Source: Lachnospiraceae bacterium
Lineage (GTDB): Bacteria; Bacillota; Clostridia; Lachnospirales; Lachnospiraceae
NCBI GenBank assembly: GCA_017469935.1
Contig: JAFUFL010000026.1
Location: 1-64,000 of the forward strand
Direction: 5' to 3'
Length of the DNA stretch: 64,000 nt
Below the pieces are notes generated by a model. The model saw only the letters and a program-made list of their open reading frames with translations. It searched no databases and was not told the origin of the DNA. Position numbers and translations under genes: made by a program. This document shows, piece by piece, positions 49,752 through 58,178 of the stretch (the first letter of the stretch is position 1; every line of letters starts with the position of its first letter).

Positions 49752-51050
49752 ATGAGCGCAAGCGATATTTTGAAGCAGTTCCCGGACGGGACGCCGATCG
49801 ATGACTGGTTCACGGATCCGTCGGTTCCGGCGGCGGGAAAAGGAAAAGAGTACCCGGTGGGGGAGTATGGAATCACGGACGATGGAACGGTGCAGACAGA
49901 GAAGCTTCAGGCGCTGATCGACAGGGTGAGCGCCGAAGGAGGCGGGACGATCGTCATTGCAGGCGGGACCTGCCTGAGCGGAGCGCTGTTTTTTAAACAG
50001 GGAGTGCACCTGAGACTGGAAGCGGACGGCGTCCTGAAGGGGAGCGATGACATAAGCGATTATCCCCTCTGCGAGACCAGAATCGAGGGAGAGAGCTGTC
50101 TCTATTTTCCCGCGCTTGTCAACGCGGACGGGCTGGACGGCTTCTCGATCACGGGAGAGGGGACCATCGACGGGAACGGGATGCGCTTCTGGCGCGGTTT
50201 CTGGCTCCGCCGCGCGTGGAACCCCGCCTGCACCAATAAAGATGAGCAGAGGCCCCGCCTGGTCTTCGTATCGAACTGCTCGAATGTCAGGTTCGAGGGA
50301 GTGACTTTCCAAAACTCGCCGTTCTGGACCACGCACATCTATAAGTGCCGCCGCGTGAAATACCTGGGCTGCAGGATGCTGTCCCCCCATGCGCCGGTCG
50401 GCGGACCCAGCACGGACGCGATCGATATCGACGCCTGCAGCGATGTCCTGATCCAAAACTGCTTTATGGCCGTAAACGATGACGCGGTGGCCCTCAAGGG
50501 CGGAAAAGGGCCCTGGGCCGATACGGCACCGGAAAATGGGTCCAATGAGCGGATCATCATCGAGGACTGCGAGTACGGCTTCTGCCACGGCTGCCTGACG
50601 TTCGGCTCGGAGTGCGTCCACAGCCGCAATATCATCATGCGGGGCATTAAGGTCTCCACGGGCTACAACTTCCTCTGGCTTAAATTCAGGCCGGACACGC
50701 CGCAGTGCTATGAGTATGTGCTCGCGGAGAACATCACCGGAAAGACGGCCAATTTCCTCAACATCAATCCCTGGACGCAGTTCTACGACACCAAGGGTCG
50801 GACGGACCTGCCGGTCTCGAGAGGAGAGAACATCACGATCCGGAACTGCCGCTTCGAATGCGATACGTACTTCAACGTGAAGGCGGACAAGGCGCATTAC
50901 CGCCTCTCCGGCATCAGGCTCGAGAATCTGGACATCACTGCGGCCAATCTCGATTTTGACGCCTCCGCGGCGGATTCCCTTGCCGTAAATAACGTGCGGC
51001 TGACCGCGAAAGAGGAGATTGAGTATCCGGACAGCGTCACTACGATCTGA
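49752..51050 (+). CDS. Glycoside hydrolase family 28 (polygalacturonase-like)
   Basis: A 432-aa right-handed beta-helix enzyme. GH28 motifs are in order: STDAIDIDACSDV (NTDG-like with catalytic Asp), VNDDAVALKGG (DD motif), CHGCLTFGSE (GHG-like, catalytic His) and later WLKFRPD. No signal peptide is visible, so it is cytosolic, implying that oligogalacturonides are imported first. Ribosome site AAAGGGGGAAAAG precedes the ATG. Immediately downstream of the SGNH lipoprotein. Ends 18 bases from a convergent gene with no terminator between them. Confidence 0.85.
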   Translation: MSASDILKQFPDGTPIDDWFTDPSVPAAGKGKEYPVGEYGITDDGTVQTEKLQALIDRVSAEGGGTIVIAGGTCLSGALFFKQGVHLRLEADGVLKGSDDISDYPLCETRIEGESCLYFPALVNADGLDGFSITGEGTIDGNGMRFWRGFWLRRAWNPACTNKDEQRPRLVFVSNCSNVRFEGVTFQNSPFWTTHIYKCRRVKYLGCRMLSPHAPVGGPSTDAIDIDACSDVLIQNCFMAVNDDAVALKGGKGPWADTAPENGSNERIIIEDCEYGFCHGCLTFGSECVHSRNIIMRGIKVSTGYNFLWLKFRPDTPQCYEYVLAENITGKTANFLNINPWTQFYDTKGRTDLPVSRGENITIRNCRFECDTYFNVKADKAHYRLSGIRLENLDITAANLDFDASAADSLAVNNVRLTAKEEIEYPDSVTTI

Positions 51051-51068
51051 AAAGAAGGAAAGAGCGGG

Positions 51069-52187
51069 TCAAAGCAGAGGCAGCGCCACATTGTCGTATA
51101 CAACGACCTTGCCGTCGTGGCGGGTGCAGGCTTCTACCATGCCGTCCTGGGAAATGATGAAGGCGACGCTGCCTTCGACGGCGTCACAGAAACGGTAACC
51201 GGCTCTGTGGCGCATCCCGTGGTCCTTGAACGTCTTGTAGGTCTGCTCTTTGTTGTCGTAGCCCATAAAACACATCTCGGGCTGCCGGCTCTTCATCTTG
51301 TCCACAAGAATTTCGGCGCCGAATCCCAGCAGTTCCAGGTCCTTGGTCAGGACTACGGAGCCGTCCACATTCGTGAGTCTTGCGATGAGGTCGGCGTACG
51401 TGGTGATCTCCTTCTCCTTGGCCATATCCGTCAGAGGTTCGGGACTGACACCGTCTTCAAACAAAAAGCCGCTGTCCAGCCGGTATTTGAGGTCGACGAA
51501 TTCCCTGCACGCCTCGGCAGAGGGAGTGATTAAAATGGCGGCGCCGTGTCCGTAATTGCTCACCTTCCAGAGAATCCTGTAGAGGAGCCTCAGGCGGTCA
51601 TTTTCGGGAATGTTTGTGCCGTTTTCGAGATTCTCGGAGACGAAGGTGGAGGTAAAGATGTCGGTTCGGAAAAAGATGCAGCGGCCGGCGTTGTAGTTGA
51701 TCATGGAGGTCTCCCCGAAGCAGGCCCTGAGCTCGCCGGGGCCGTTTACGAGAATGTTGGGCACCCGGGGCATGCGATTGCCGGAGGAGAGTTCTCTTGT
51801 GACGATCTTCTCCCAGGCGGTGTAGGCCACGATGACGCCGAGCGCCTTAAAAGGCCTCTGTTTGATATCCAGGATCAGGTAGCTCATGACAGGGCTGAGA
51901 GCGGGAGCGAGTTTGTTGAGGTCCCTGGGGGTGAAATTGACCGGATCCTTGAAGCGCAGGACATGCGCGTAGATATAGGTATCCAGCAGTTCTGAGTCCG
52001 GGTCGATAAAGCATACCCGGAAAGAGGGGAAACGGCCTTCTTCGCGCATGCAGCTGACGTTGAGAAGAGTCTGGCACACTTCCTCGAGCACGTCTTTGGA
52101 AGGAAGCTCCTGGCCTTCTTCCCTGACCGGAACAATCTTGTCGAAACAGCTGTAAATGGCATCTACAAACGCTGACAACTCACTCAT
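51069..52187 (-). CDS. DAC (diadenylate-cyclase-like) domain protein with unassigned N-terminal domain
   Basis: A 372-aa soluble protein. The C-terminal part (about residues 265-355) resembles the DisA_N/CdaA catalytic fold: DGSVVLTKDLELLGFGAEI (usually DGA) and HGMRHRAGYRF (usually GTRHRAA), followed by SVAFIISQDGMV. The first ~260 residues are an unassigned domain with no membrane helix. I recall such architectures as DACNV-type sensors, from memory. The key Gly-to-Met and Ala-to-Ser changes leave open whether it makes c-di-AMP or only senses a nucleotide. Monocistronic, convergent with the GH28 gene; AGGAGG before the ATG. Confidence 0.65.
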   Translation of the reverse strand: MSELSAFVDAIYSCFDKIVPVREEGQELPSKDVLEEVCQTLLNVSCMREEGRFPSFRVCFIDPDSELLDTYIYAHVLRFKDPVNFTPRDLNKLAPALSPVMSYLILDIKQRPFKALGVIVAYTAWEKIVTRELSSGNRMPRVPNILVNGPGELRACFGETSMINYNAGRCIFFRTDIFTSTFVSENLENGTNIPENDRLRLLYRILWKVSNYGHGAAILITPSAEACREFVDLKYRLDSGFLFEDGVSPEPLTDMAKEKEITTYADLIARLTNVDGSVVLTKDLELLGFGAEILVDKMKSRQPEMCFMGYDNKEQTYKTFKDHGMRHRAGYRFCDAVEGSVAFIISQDGMVEACTRHDGKVVVYDNVALPLL

Positions 52188-52265
52188 GAATGATACCTCC
52201 TCGGTTTCTTTGCGGCAGGTGCCGTCTATGTATTCATTATAAACAAACAGGGTTTGTCAGAGCAA

Positions 52266-52301
52266 GAAAAGAAAAGACCGCAGATCAATGTCTGCGGTCT
52301 T
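52266..52301 (-). terminator. Terminator of tRNA-Pro(AGG)
   Basis: On the reverse strand an 11-bp perfect stem (arms 52291-52301 and 52274-52284, AAGACCGCAGA/TCTGCGGTCTT, loop of 6) is followed by TTTTCTTTTCTT (reverse complement of 52262-52273). Confidence 0.88.
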
Positions 52302-52310
52302 CCTTGTGCA

Positions 52311-52384
52311 TCGGAGTGACGGGATTCGAACCCACGACCCCTTCGTCCCTAACGAAGTGCGCTAGCCAGCTGCGCTACACCCCG
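52311..52384 (-). tRNA. tRNA-Pro (AGG)
   Basis: Reverse-strand cloverleaf with acceptor CGGGGTG/CACTCCG, anticodon arm CTTCG/CGAAG around TTAGGGA, giving anticodon AGG, and T loop TTCGAAT. A34 would need deamination to inosine. It complements the TGG-anticodon tRNA-Pro at 486-559. Confidence 0.9.
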
Positions 52385-52425
52385 ATTTTCCATTTGAAGT
52401 TCCTGTCTTTCAACAGGCAAATGCT

Positions 52426-52454
52426 ATTATATATGGTCGCAAGAGGAAATGCAA
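52426..52454 (-). promoter_or_regulatory. Promoter of tRNA-Pro(AGG)
   Basis: Reverse strand -35 TTGCAT (52449-52454) and perfect -10 TATAAT (52426-52431), 17-base spacer. Confidence 0.82.
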
Positions 52455-52549
52455 GCCCCTTTTTGAAAAAATATTAATTTATTGATGGAAATTTTAAGGA
52501 GAGATCTGCCTGGTGCCGTGAGATTTACTTTCTGCCGGGAGATTGACCG

Positions 52550-52578
52550 TTGCGCAAACAAGGGCAAAACCTTATAAT
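52550..52578 (+). promoter_or_regulatory. Promoter of the AI-2E family gene
   Basis: -35 TTGCGC (52550-52555), 17-base spacer, perfect -10 TATAAT (52573-52578), 69 bases before the ATG. Confidence 0.72.
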
Positions 52579-52646
52579 TTAATCGGATTTATGGGGTTAT
52601 GCCTTGCAGGCAGTGCAGAATATTTTGACAACCATATGAGTAAAAA

Positions 52647-53879
52647 ATGAAAAAAGACAATTTAAAGAGCAAAAAATGGTACAACAATGCGGTTGCGATC
52701 CTGATCGGTGTAGTGAGCTATGTGGTCCTGACACGCCTCGGCTCGATTTACGGCGCGGTCAGGAACGCGCTGAGCAATTTCACGCCGATCTTCCTGGGAT
52801 GTGTTCTCGCCTATCTGGTCAACCCGCTGGCGAGCGCCCTTCAGAAGAGAGTATTCGGCAAGATAAATAAGAAGAATATAGGATGGGCGCTGTCCGTTCT
52901 GCTGGCCATGGTCCTGGTAGTCCTGGTGATCATGGTGCTGCTCCTCATGCTGATCCCGCAGCTGATCGAGAGCATCCTGCTTCTGGTCAGCAATATGGAC
53001 AGCTACATCACGCAGCTCAACGGACTGATCGCGAACCTGAACATAGGGGCGCTGGACCTGGGAGACCAGCTGCAGGAGATGATGGCCTCCTCGGAAGATA
53101 TTATCAAGACGGCCTCCCAGCTTCTGGGCACTTCCATGCGGAAGATCGCCTCGACTTCCGCGGATATAGGCAAGAATCTGTTCAACTGGCTGATCGCTTT
53201 TATTCTGTCCATCTATCTTCTGATGGCAAAGGAAAATATCAAGAGCGGAGCGGCGCGGCTGCTCAGAGCCCTTATGCCTCAGAAGTGGTATGACATCGTG
53301 GTCAATTTCATGGCGCGCTGCAATTACATCCTGGTGCGCTACATCGTCTACTCGCTTCTTGACGGAGCGATCGTAGGCGGCGCCACGGCCGTTTTCATGG
53401 CAGTCATGAGAATGCAGTACGTGGGCCTGATCGCGTTTGTGTGCGGGGTCACAAACCTGATCCCGAGCTTCGGCCCCGTGATCGGAGGCGTGATCGGAGG
53501 ATTTATCCTGCTTCTCGTTAATCCCTGGCACGCGCTGATGTTCATTATCTTTACCTGTATCCTGCAGACTCTGGACGGCTATGTGATTAAGCCCAAGCTG
53601 TTCGGCGATTCACTGGGCGTCTCCGGACTACTGATTCTGATCTCGATCGTATTGTTCGGCAATATTTTCGGAATTGTGGGAATCCTGCTCGCCATTCCTC
53701 TTGCGGCGATCATCGATTTCGTCTACGAAGAGGGGATACTCCCGCTTCTGGAAGCGCGCAGGGCAAGGCTTGACGCCGAAGAGAAAGCGGAGGAAGCCGC
53801 CGGCGTCACGGACAGGCAGATGAATTCCACGATCACCGTTCTCACGGAGATGTCGGAAGGGAAGAAAAAAAGAAAATAG
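52647..53879 (+). CDS. AI-2E family membrane transporter (PerM/YdiK type)
   Basis: A 410-aa polytopic membrane protein with about eight helices. The N-terminal segment (AVAILIGVVSYVVLTRLG, then FTPIFLGCVLAYLVNPLA), the FIVLRYIVYSLLDG-like core and NLIPSFGPVIGG plus LQTLDGYVIKPKLFGDSLGV are AI-2E/PerM signatures. Members export diverse small molecules or ions; the AI-2 link is weak for most of them. A lysine-rich C-terminal tail follows the last helix. The ribosome site is poor, so the exact start is less sure. A terminator follows. Confidence 0.88.
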   Translation: MKKDNLKSKKWYNNAVAILIGVVSYVVLTRLGSIYGAVRNALSNFTPIFLGCVLAYLVNPLASALQKRVFGKINKKNIGWALSVLLAMVLVVLVIMVLLLMLIPQLIESILLLVSNMDSYITQLNGLIANLNIGALDLGDQLQEMMASSEDIIKTASQLLGTSMRKIASTSADIGKNLFNWLIAFILSIYLLMAKENIKSGAARLLRALMPQKWYDIVVNFMARCNYILVRYIVYSLLDGAIVGGATAVFMAVMRMQYVGLIAFVCGVTNLIPSFGPVIGGVIGGFILLLVNPWHALMFIIFTCILQTLDGYVIKPKLFGDSLGVSGLLILISIVLFGNIFGIVGILLAIPLAAIIDFVYEEGILPLLEARRARLDAEEKAEEAAGVTDRQMNSTITVLTEMSEGKKKRK

Positions 53880-53914
53880 AGAGAAAGAACAATCATGCGG
53901 CGGATTTAAGGTAT

Positions 53915-53949
53915 AATGAGGTGGAGAGATTTCTCTGCCTCATTTTTTT
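53915..53949 (+). terminator. Terminator of the AI-2E family gene
   Basis: 13-bp imperfect stem AATGAGG..GAGA/TCTC..CCTCATT with loop GATT, then seven T. A TATAAT-like word overlaps its start. Confidence 0.85.
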
Positions 53950-53950
53950 A

Positions 53951-53980
53951 ATTATTCAGCATTTCGGGGGGATGAATAAT
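53951..53980 (+). repeat. ATTCAG hairpin repeat, copy 3
   Basis: Arms ATTATTCAGC (53951-53960) and GATGAATAAT (53971-53980), loop ATTTCGGGGG, directly after the terminator T tract, as for copy 1 at 14331-14360. Confidence 0.6.
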
Positions 53981-54024
53981 CGGATTCTTTTGGGGGGCGG
54001 ACACAAAGGGAGGATTGCAAGGAG

Positions 54025-54570
54025 ATGGAACTTCTCAGACAGGAGACCGGTTGGGAAAATATGCAGCTGATCAATCTGTTAATTCTGATCATGGTGCTGA
54101 GCGGCGTGTTCGGATTTATTTACGAAGAACTGTTTTACAGGATCGATCTGGGATATTTTGTCAAAAGAGGGTCGACGTTCGGACCGTGGATCCCGATCTA
54201 TGTATTTGGCGGCGCGGCGTTCACGCTGCTGGTCTATTCCTTTAAGGACAAGCCTGTTCTTGTCTTTTTGCTGTGCGTCCTTGTGTCCGGCGTCATGGAA
54301 TTTGTCACCGGTTATGTGCTCTACCATGTTTTTAACACGCGCCTTTGGGATTACAACACGGAGATCTGGAACTGGGGCAATATAGGCGGATATATATGTC
54401 TTCGGTCGGTTCTTTTTTTCGGAGTGTCAGGACTGGCGCTTTTGTATGGGGTGATCCCGATCCTGATCCGGCTGATGGGAATGGCGGATCCGCGGATCAC
54501 GACGATCGTATGCCGATGTCTGGCGGTTTTGTTTGCATCTGATTGTATCTTATACAGAATACTGAAATAA
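54025..54570 (+). CDS. Putative ABC-transporter-type-IV-like membrane protein (PF06541-like)
   Basis: A 181-aa membrane protein with about five helices. The signatures SGVFGFIYEELFYRI (glutamates within a helix end), RGSTFGPWIPIYVFGG and VTGYVLYHVFNTRLWDY with CLRSVLFFGVSG are typical of the putative permease family PF06541 (CmpB-like), whose role is not established. ATG 54025 is preceded by AAGGAG directly and GGGAGG 12 bases away. It is 14 bases upstream of the Rossmann/RyR-like membrane protein, suggesting they work together. Confidence 0.75.
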   Translation: MELLRQETGWENMQLINLLILIMVLSGVFGFIYEELFYRIDLGYFVKRGSTFGPWIPIYVFGGAAFTLLVYSFKDKPVLVFLLCVLVSGVMEFVTGYVLYHVFNTRLWDYNTEIWNWGNIGGYICLRSVLFFGVSGLALLYGVIPILIRLMGMADPRITTIVCRCLAVLFASDCILYRILK

Positions 54571-54584
54571 CAACGGGAGGGGAA

Positions 54585-56711
54585 ATGGTCTTTAAAATTT
54601 TCTTGGCAATCGCAGTATTGGGAGTCGCGCTGTTCTTTCTTCACTATTATTTTGAGAAGAAAGAGACGGGGCGCTGGAGAATACCGAGACAGTCCCTGTT
54701 TGCGCTATCTCTGTTCTGCACATGCGTGCTCTATCTGCCCTGGGTCATCTATTCCTGGGATCCCGGAACGGGATCGCTGGGGAAATTCCTGCTCTCGATT
54801 CCCTATATGTTCGTCCGTCTCATGCAGACGGTCTCCCTCGACGCCGATTATGAGACGGCGATCGAGATCGTGACGCTGGCGGAAAAGACCGGGGCGAGCC
54901 TTCTCTTTTTGCAGATCTACTCCGGAATCCTGTTCTGGGTCAGCGCTTTAGTACCGGCCTTCGGAATCTGGACCGTCATGGGACTGTTCCGCAATAAAAT
55001 AGGATACTGGTATGAGAGCAGCAGGTATTCTTTCAAGAAGACGTTTTACATCTTTAACGGCGCGGGAAAGAAAAACGTCGATCTGGCCGAGAGCATCTGG
55101 GAGTCTTTAGAGGAAAAAGAAAGGAGAAGCTCCTCTTTCCTGTTCTGCAATGTCGAGGAGGAGCTGGCGGAAGAGGAACTGGAGACCATTCTGGGGATCA
55201 AGGGACTGTACACACAGGACAGCCCGGCGTCTCTGATGAAGATCATCAAGTATTATTCCGTGAGCTATCTGCGCTGGCTCTACAAGTTTTTCGGCCCGAA
55301 GAATATTCGCTATTTCCTGCTTGAGGACGAGGACAGGAACTTCGACGATGCGATCGGCATTCTCAAAGCGGCGGAAAAAGCAGACAGAGAGAGAGCGGAG
55401 AGGGTCAAGATCGATATTCTGCTGCATGACAATGAGCTGGACAATATTTTGGACGCGCAGGAGAAGTACGGCATCTTTGTCAGGATCCTCGATGCCGAGC
55501 GGCTCTATGCGCAGGAGCTCTATGCGCGGTGGCCCCTGTTCTCCGGTCTGGGCGACGGGGATAAGGAGATCGACCTCGTTATCCTGGGAAAGGGGAGCGT
55601 GGCCGAGGAACTTCTTTTAAACGCAGTCTGGATGGGAACCATCGGTTCGGCGGGGCTTAAGATCACGTATATCGGGCAAGATGCGGCCTGGCTTGAGAGA
55701 AAGCTGAAAATGTCCTGCCCGGGCCTGTTCGATCAGAGCCTGGCGGGAGGAGAAGACCTGAAACCTGCCTTTGTGAATATCGGAAACAGCGATAATCCCC
55801 AGTTCAACACGATGGAGATCACAAAAGCCAACTATGTGATCATTGCGGGGGAGAACGATGAGACCAACATCCGGCTCGCGATGTGGTATAAGACCTGGGT
55901 CGCCAGGCGAATGCCCGTCCGGAAGCGGTCGCCGTTCATGGCAGTGCTCGTGAAGGATGCGGAAAAAGCGGAACAGGCCAGAAGGCTCAAGGTCCAGGAG
56001 AGCCAGGAGCCTTACGACTTCCATATATTCGGAACGGATAAAGAAATCTTTTCCGCAAGGAATCTTCTTCACAGCAAACTCCTGGAAAGCCTCTACCGGG
56101 TGCAGCTCTCCTATAACTGCAATGACATGGGCAGGAAACCGACAGCGGAAGAGGAGGCGAACACGTGGAATCAGCTCAACGAGTCCGTCTATAACTTCCG
56201 AAGCTCCGAGGCCAGTGCCCTGTATATCGTGAACCGGCTCTATGATTCGGGTGCGCTGGAAGAGCAGCTGAAGAAAGAACTGAGATCCGGCAAGAGTGAT
56301 CCGCAGGAGATCTCCGGCAGCGATCTGGCCGAATACTGGTACAAGGCGCTCTATTCCAATGAGGTCGGCAGCGGCAGCGGGAAGCTCAACGAACTGATCG
56401 AGGCCTATAACAGGCTGCTCAGGGATACGAAAATGCTGGAGAAACTGGCTCAGACGGAGCATCACAGGTGGAACGCCTACATGGTCAGCAACGGGTGGAT
56501 CACCATGAGCGACGCGGAAACCAGGGAGTGGATGGAAATGCGCGGATCCAAGGAGCACAAAGATTATCTGAGGCTCCGCCACGCCTGCATCGTCACCTGG
56601 GAGGAACTGAATACGGTCTCCGAGACCAAGGGAAGGGATCCCGAATACTTTAAGAACGCGGACAGGACGATCGTCGCAGGGGTAACGGACTTTATAGTGA
56701 GAGACAAGTAA
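54585..56711 (+). CDS. Membrane-anchored double-Rossmann protein with RyR-like C-terminus
   Basis: A 708-aa protein without a clear precedent. Three N-terminal helices (about residues 3-20, 33-53 and 102-130) are followed by a long cytosolic part. First Rossmann-like unit: KTFYIFNGAGKKNVDLAESI near 145. Second unit: IDLVILGKGSVAEELLLNAV near 330, with a late strand NYVIIAGENDETNIRLAMWYKT; this second unit resembles TrkA-N/RCK nucleotide-binding domains of ion channels. The C-terminal ~100 residues contain LAQTEHHRWNAYMVSNGWI, resembling RyR-like domains. ATG 54585 follows GGGAGGGGAA. Possibly a nucleotide- or ion-gated membrane signalling protein. Confidence 0.6.
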   Translation: MVFKIFLAIAVLGVALFFLHYYFEKKETGRWRIPRQSLFALSLFCTCVLYLPWVIYSWDPGTGSLGKFLLSIPYMFVRLMQTVSLDADYETAIEIVTLAEKTGASLLFLQIYSGILFWVSALVPAFGIWTVMGLFRNKIGYWYESSRYSFKKTFYIFNGAGKKNVDLAESIWESLEEKERRSSSFLFCNVEEELAEEELETILGIKGLYTQDSPASLMKIIKYYSVSYLRWLYKFFGPKNIRYFLLEDEDRNFDDAIGILKAAEKADRERAERVKIDILLHDNELDNILDAQEKYGIFVRILDAERLYAQELYARWPLFSGLGDGDKEIDLVILGKGSVAEELLLNAVWMGTIGSAGLKITYIGQDAAWLERKLKMSCPGLFDQSLAGGEDLKPAFVNIGNSDNPQFNTMEITKANYVIIAGENDETNIRLAMWYKTWVARRMPVRKRSPFMAVLVKDAEKAEQARRLKVQESQEPYDFHIFGTDKEIFSARNLLHSKLLESLYRVQLSYNCNDMGRKPTAEEEANTWNQLNESVYNFRSSEASALYIVNRLYDSGALEEQLKKELRSGKSDPQEISGSDLAEYWYKALYSNEVGSGSGKLNELIEAYNRLLRDTKMLEKLAQTEHHRWNAYMVSNGWITMSDAETREWMEMRGSKEHKDYLRLRHACIVTWEELNTVSETKGRDPEYFKNADRTIVAGVTDFIVRDK

Positions 56712-56775
56712 TCAGGGCGGAAAGTGTCCTGCGTAGTGCAGCAGCGCTGTCTCCGGGAAAAGTCAGGAGGAATGT

Positions 56776-58164
56776 ATGGGAATACTTGCAGCTTTTATGG
56801 TGCCGCATCCGCCCATGATCGTGCCGGCCGTCGGCCGGGGCGGAGAAAAGCAGATCGGGAAGACGACAAAGGCCTATGAGCGCGTAGCCGATGAGATCGC
56901 GGCGCTCTCACCCGACACGATCATCATCACGAGTCCGCACTCGGTGATGTACACGGATTATTTTCACATTTCGCCCGGAAGGAGCGCCGGTGGGGATTTC
57001 GGGCGCTTCCGGGCCTCCCAGGTGCGCTTTGAGGAGGACTATGATGCGGAGCTGGTCCGCGTCATCGCGGAGATTGCCGGCGAGCGGGGATTTCCCGCCG
57101 GCGTCATGGGAGAGCGGGACAAGAGGCTGGACCACGGGACCATGGTGCCTCTCTATTTCATAAGGCAGAAATATTCCGGCGGCAAAATAGTGAGGATCGG
57201 ACTCTCCGGCCTGCCCCTCACGGAGCACTACAGACTCGGGCAGATGATCCGCGAGGCGGTGGAGCGGCTGGGGCGGAAAGCGGTTTTCGTGGCCAGCGGA
57301 GATCTCTCCCATAAGCTGCAGGACTACGGCCCTTACGGATTTGCCAAGGAGGGGCCGCAGTACGACGAGAGGATCATGGACGTCTGTTCCAGGGCCTCTT
57401 TCGGCGAACTCTTTGACTTCGACGAGACTTTCTGCGACAGAGCGGCCGAGTGCGGGCACCGCTCCTTCGTGATCATGGCGGGCGCTTTTGACGGGACCGC
57501 TGTCAAGGCGGAGCAGCTCTCCCATGAAGATGTGACCGGCGTAGGGTACGGGATCTGCACGTTCTATCCGCAAGGTTCGGACCCGGGCAGGCGTTTTCTG
57601 GAGCAGTATCTGGCGCAGCAGGAGAAGAAGCTGGAAGCGGCCAGAAGCGCCGAGGATCCTTATGTGCGGCTGGCCAGGGCGTCCGTGGAGCACTATATTT
57701 TGCACCATAAGCGGCTGCCGATGCCGCAGGACCTGCCTTCTGAGCTCTCTGAGCGGCGCGCAGGGGCTTTTGTATCCATCCATGAGCACGGAAGGCTCAG
57801 GGGCTGTATCGGGACGATTGCGGCCGTACAGGAGAGCCTGGCGAAGGAGATCATTGAGAACGCGGTCAGCGCATCGACCAGGGATCCCAGGTTCGATCCC
57901 ATCAGGGCGGACGAGCTCGCGTGGCTGGAGATCAGCGTAGACGTGCTGGGCGATCCGGAGCCGATCAGCTCCTCTGGCGAGCTGGATGTTAAGCGCTACG
58001 GCGTCATTGTGACCAAGGGCAGGAAGAGGGGGCTTCTGCTGCCGGATCTCGACGGCGTCGACACGGTGGAGCAGCAGATTTCCATCGCAAAGAGCAAGGC
58101 CGGGATCGCCGAGTGGGACAAGGATGTGCAGCTGCAGAGATTTGAGGTTGTCAGACACCACTGA
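56776..58164 (+). CDS. AmmeMemoRadiSam proteins B and A fused (MEMO + AMMECR1)
   Basis: A 462-aa fusion. Residues about 1-270 form a MEMO/LigB-type extradiol dioxygenase-like domain (FMVPHPPMIVPAVGRGGEKQI in two parts, IIITSPHSVMYTDYF, VFVASGDLSHKLQ, DVTGVGYGICTFY). Residues about 290-460 form the AMMECR1 domain with LRGCIGTIAAVQESLAKEI and STRDPRFDPI, then LLLPDLDGVDTVEQQ. These domains with the radical SAM protein define the AmmeMemoRadiSam set, whose function is still unclear. The ATG has AGGAGGAATGT upstream. The fused order B-A is known from other Firmicutes. Confidence 0.92.
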   Translation: MGILAAFMVPHPPMIVPAVGRGGEKQIGKTTKAYERVADEIAALSPDTIIITSPHSVMYTDYFHISPGRSAGGDFGRFRASQVRFEEDYDAELVRVIAEIAGERGFPAGVMGERDKRLDHGTMVPLYFIRQKYSGGKIVRIGLSGLPLTEHYRLGQMIREAVERLGRKAVFVASGDLSHKLQDYGPYGFAKEGPQYDERIMDVCSRASFGELFDFDETFCDRAAECGHRSFVIMAGAFDGTAVKAEQLSHEDVTGVGYGICTFYPQGSDPGRRFLEQYLAQQEKKLEAARSAEDPYVRLARASVEHYILHHKRLPMPQDLPSELSERRAGAFVSIHEHGRLRGCIGTIAAVQESLAKEIIENAVSASTRDPRFDPIRADELAWLEISVDVLGDPEPISSSGELDVKRYGVIVTKGRKRGLLLPDLDGVDTVEQQISIAKSKAGIAEWDKDVQLQRFEVVRHH

Positions 58165-58178
58165 GCGCAGGAGGGACC

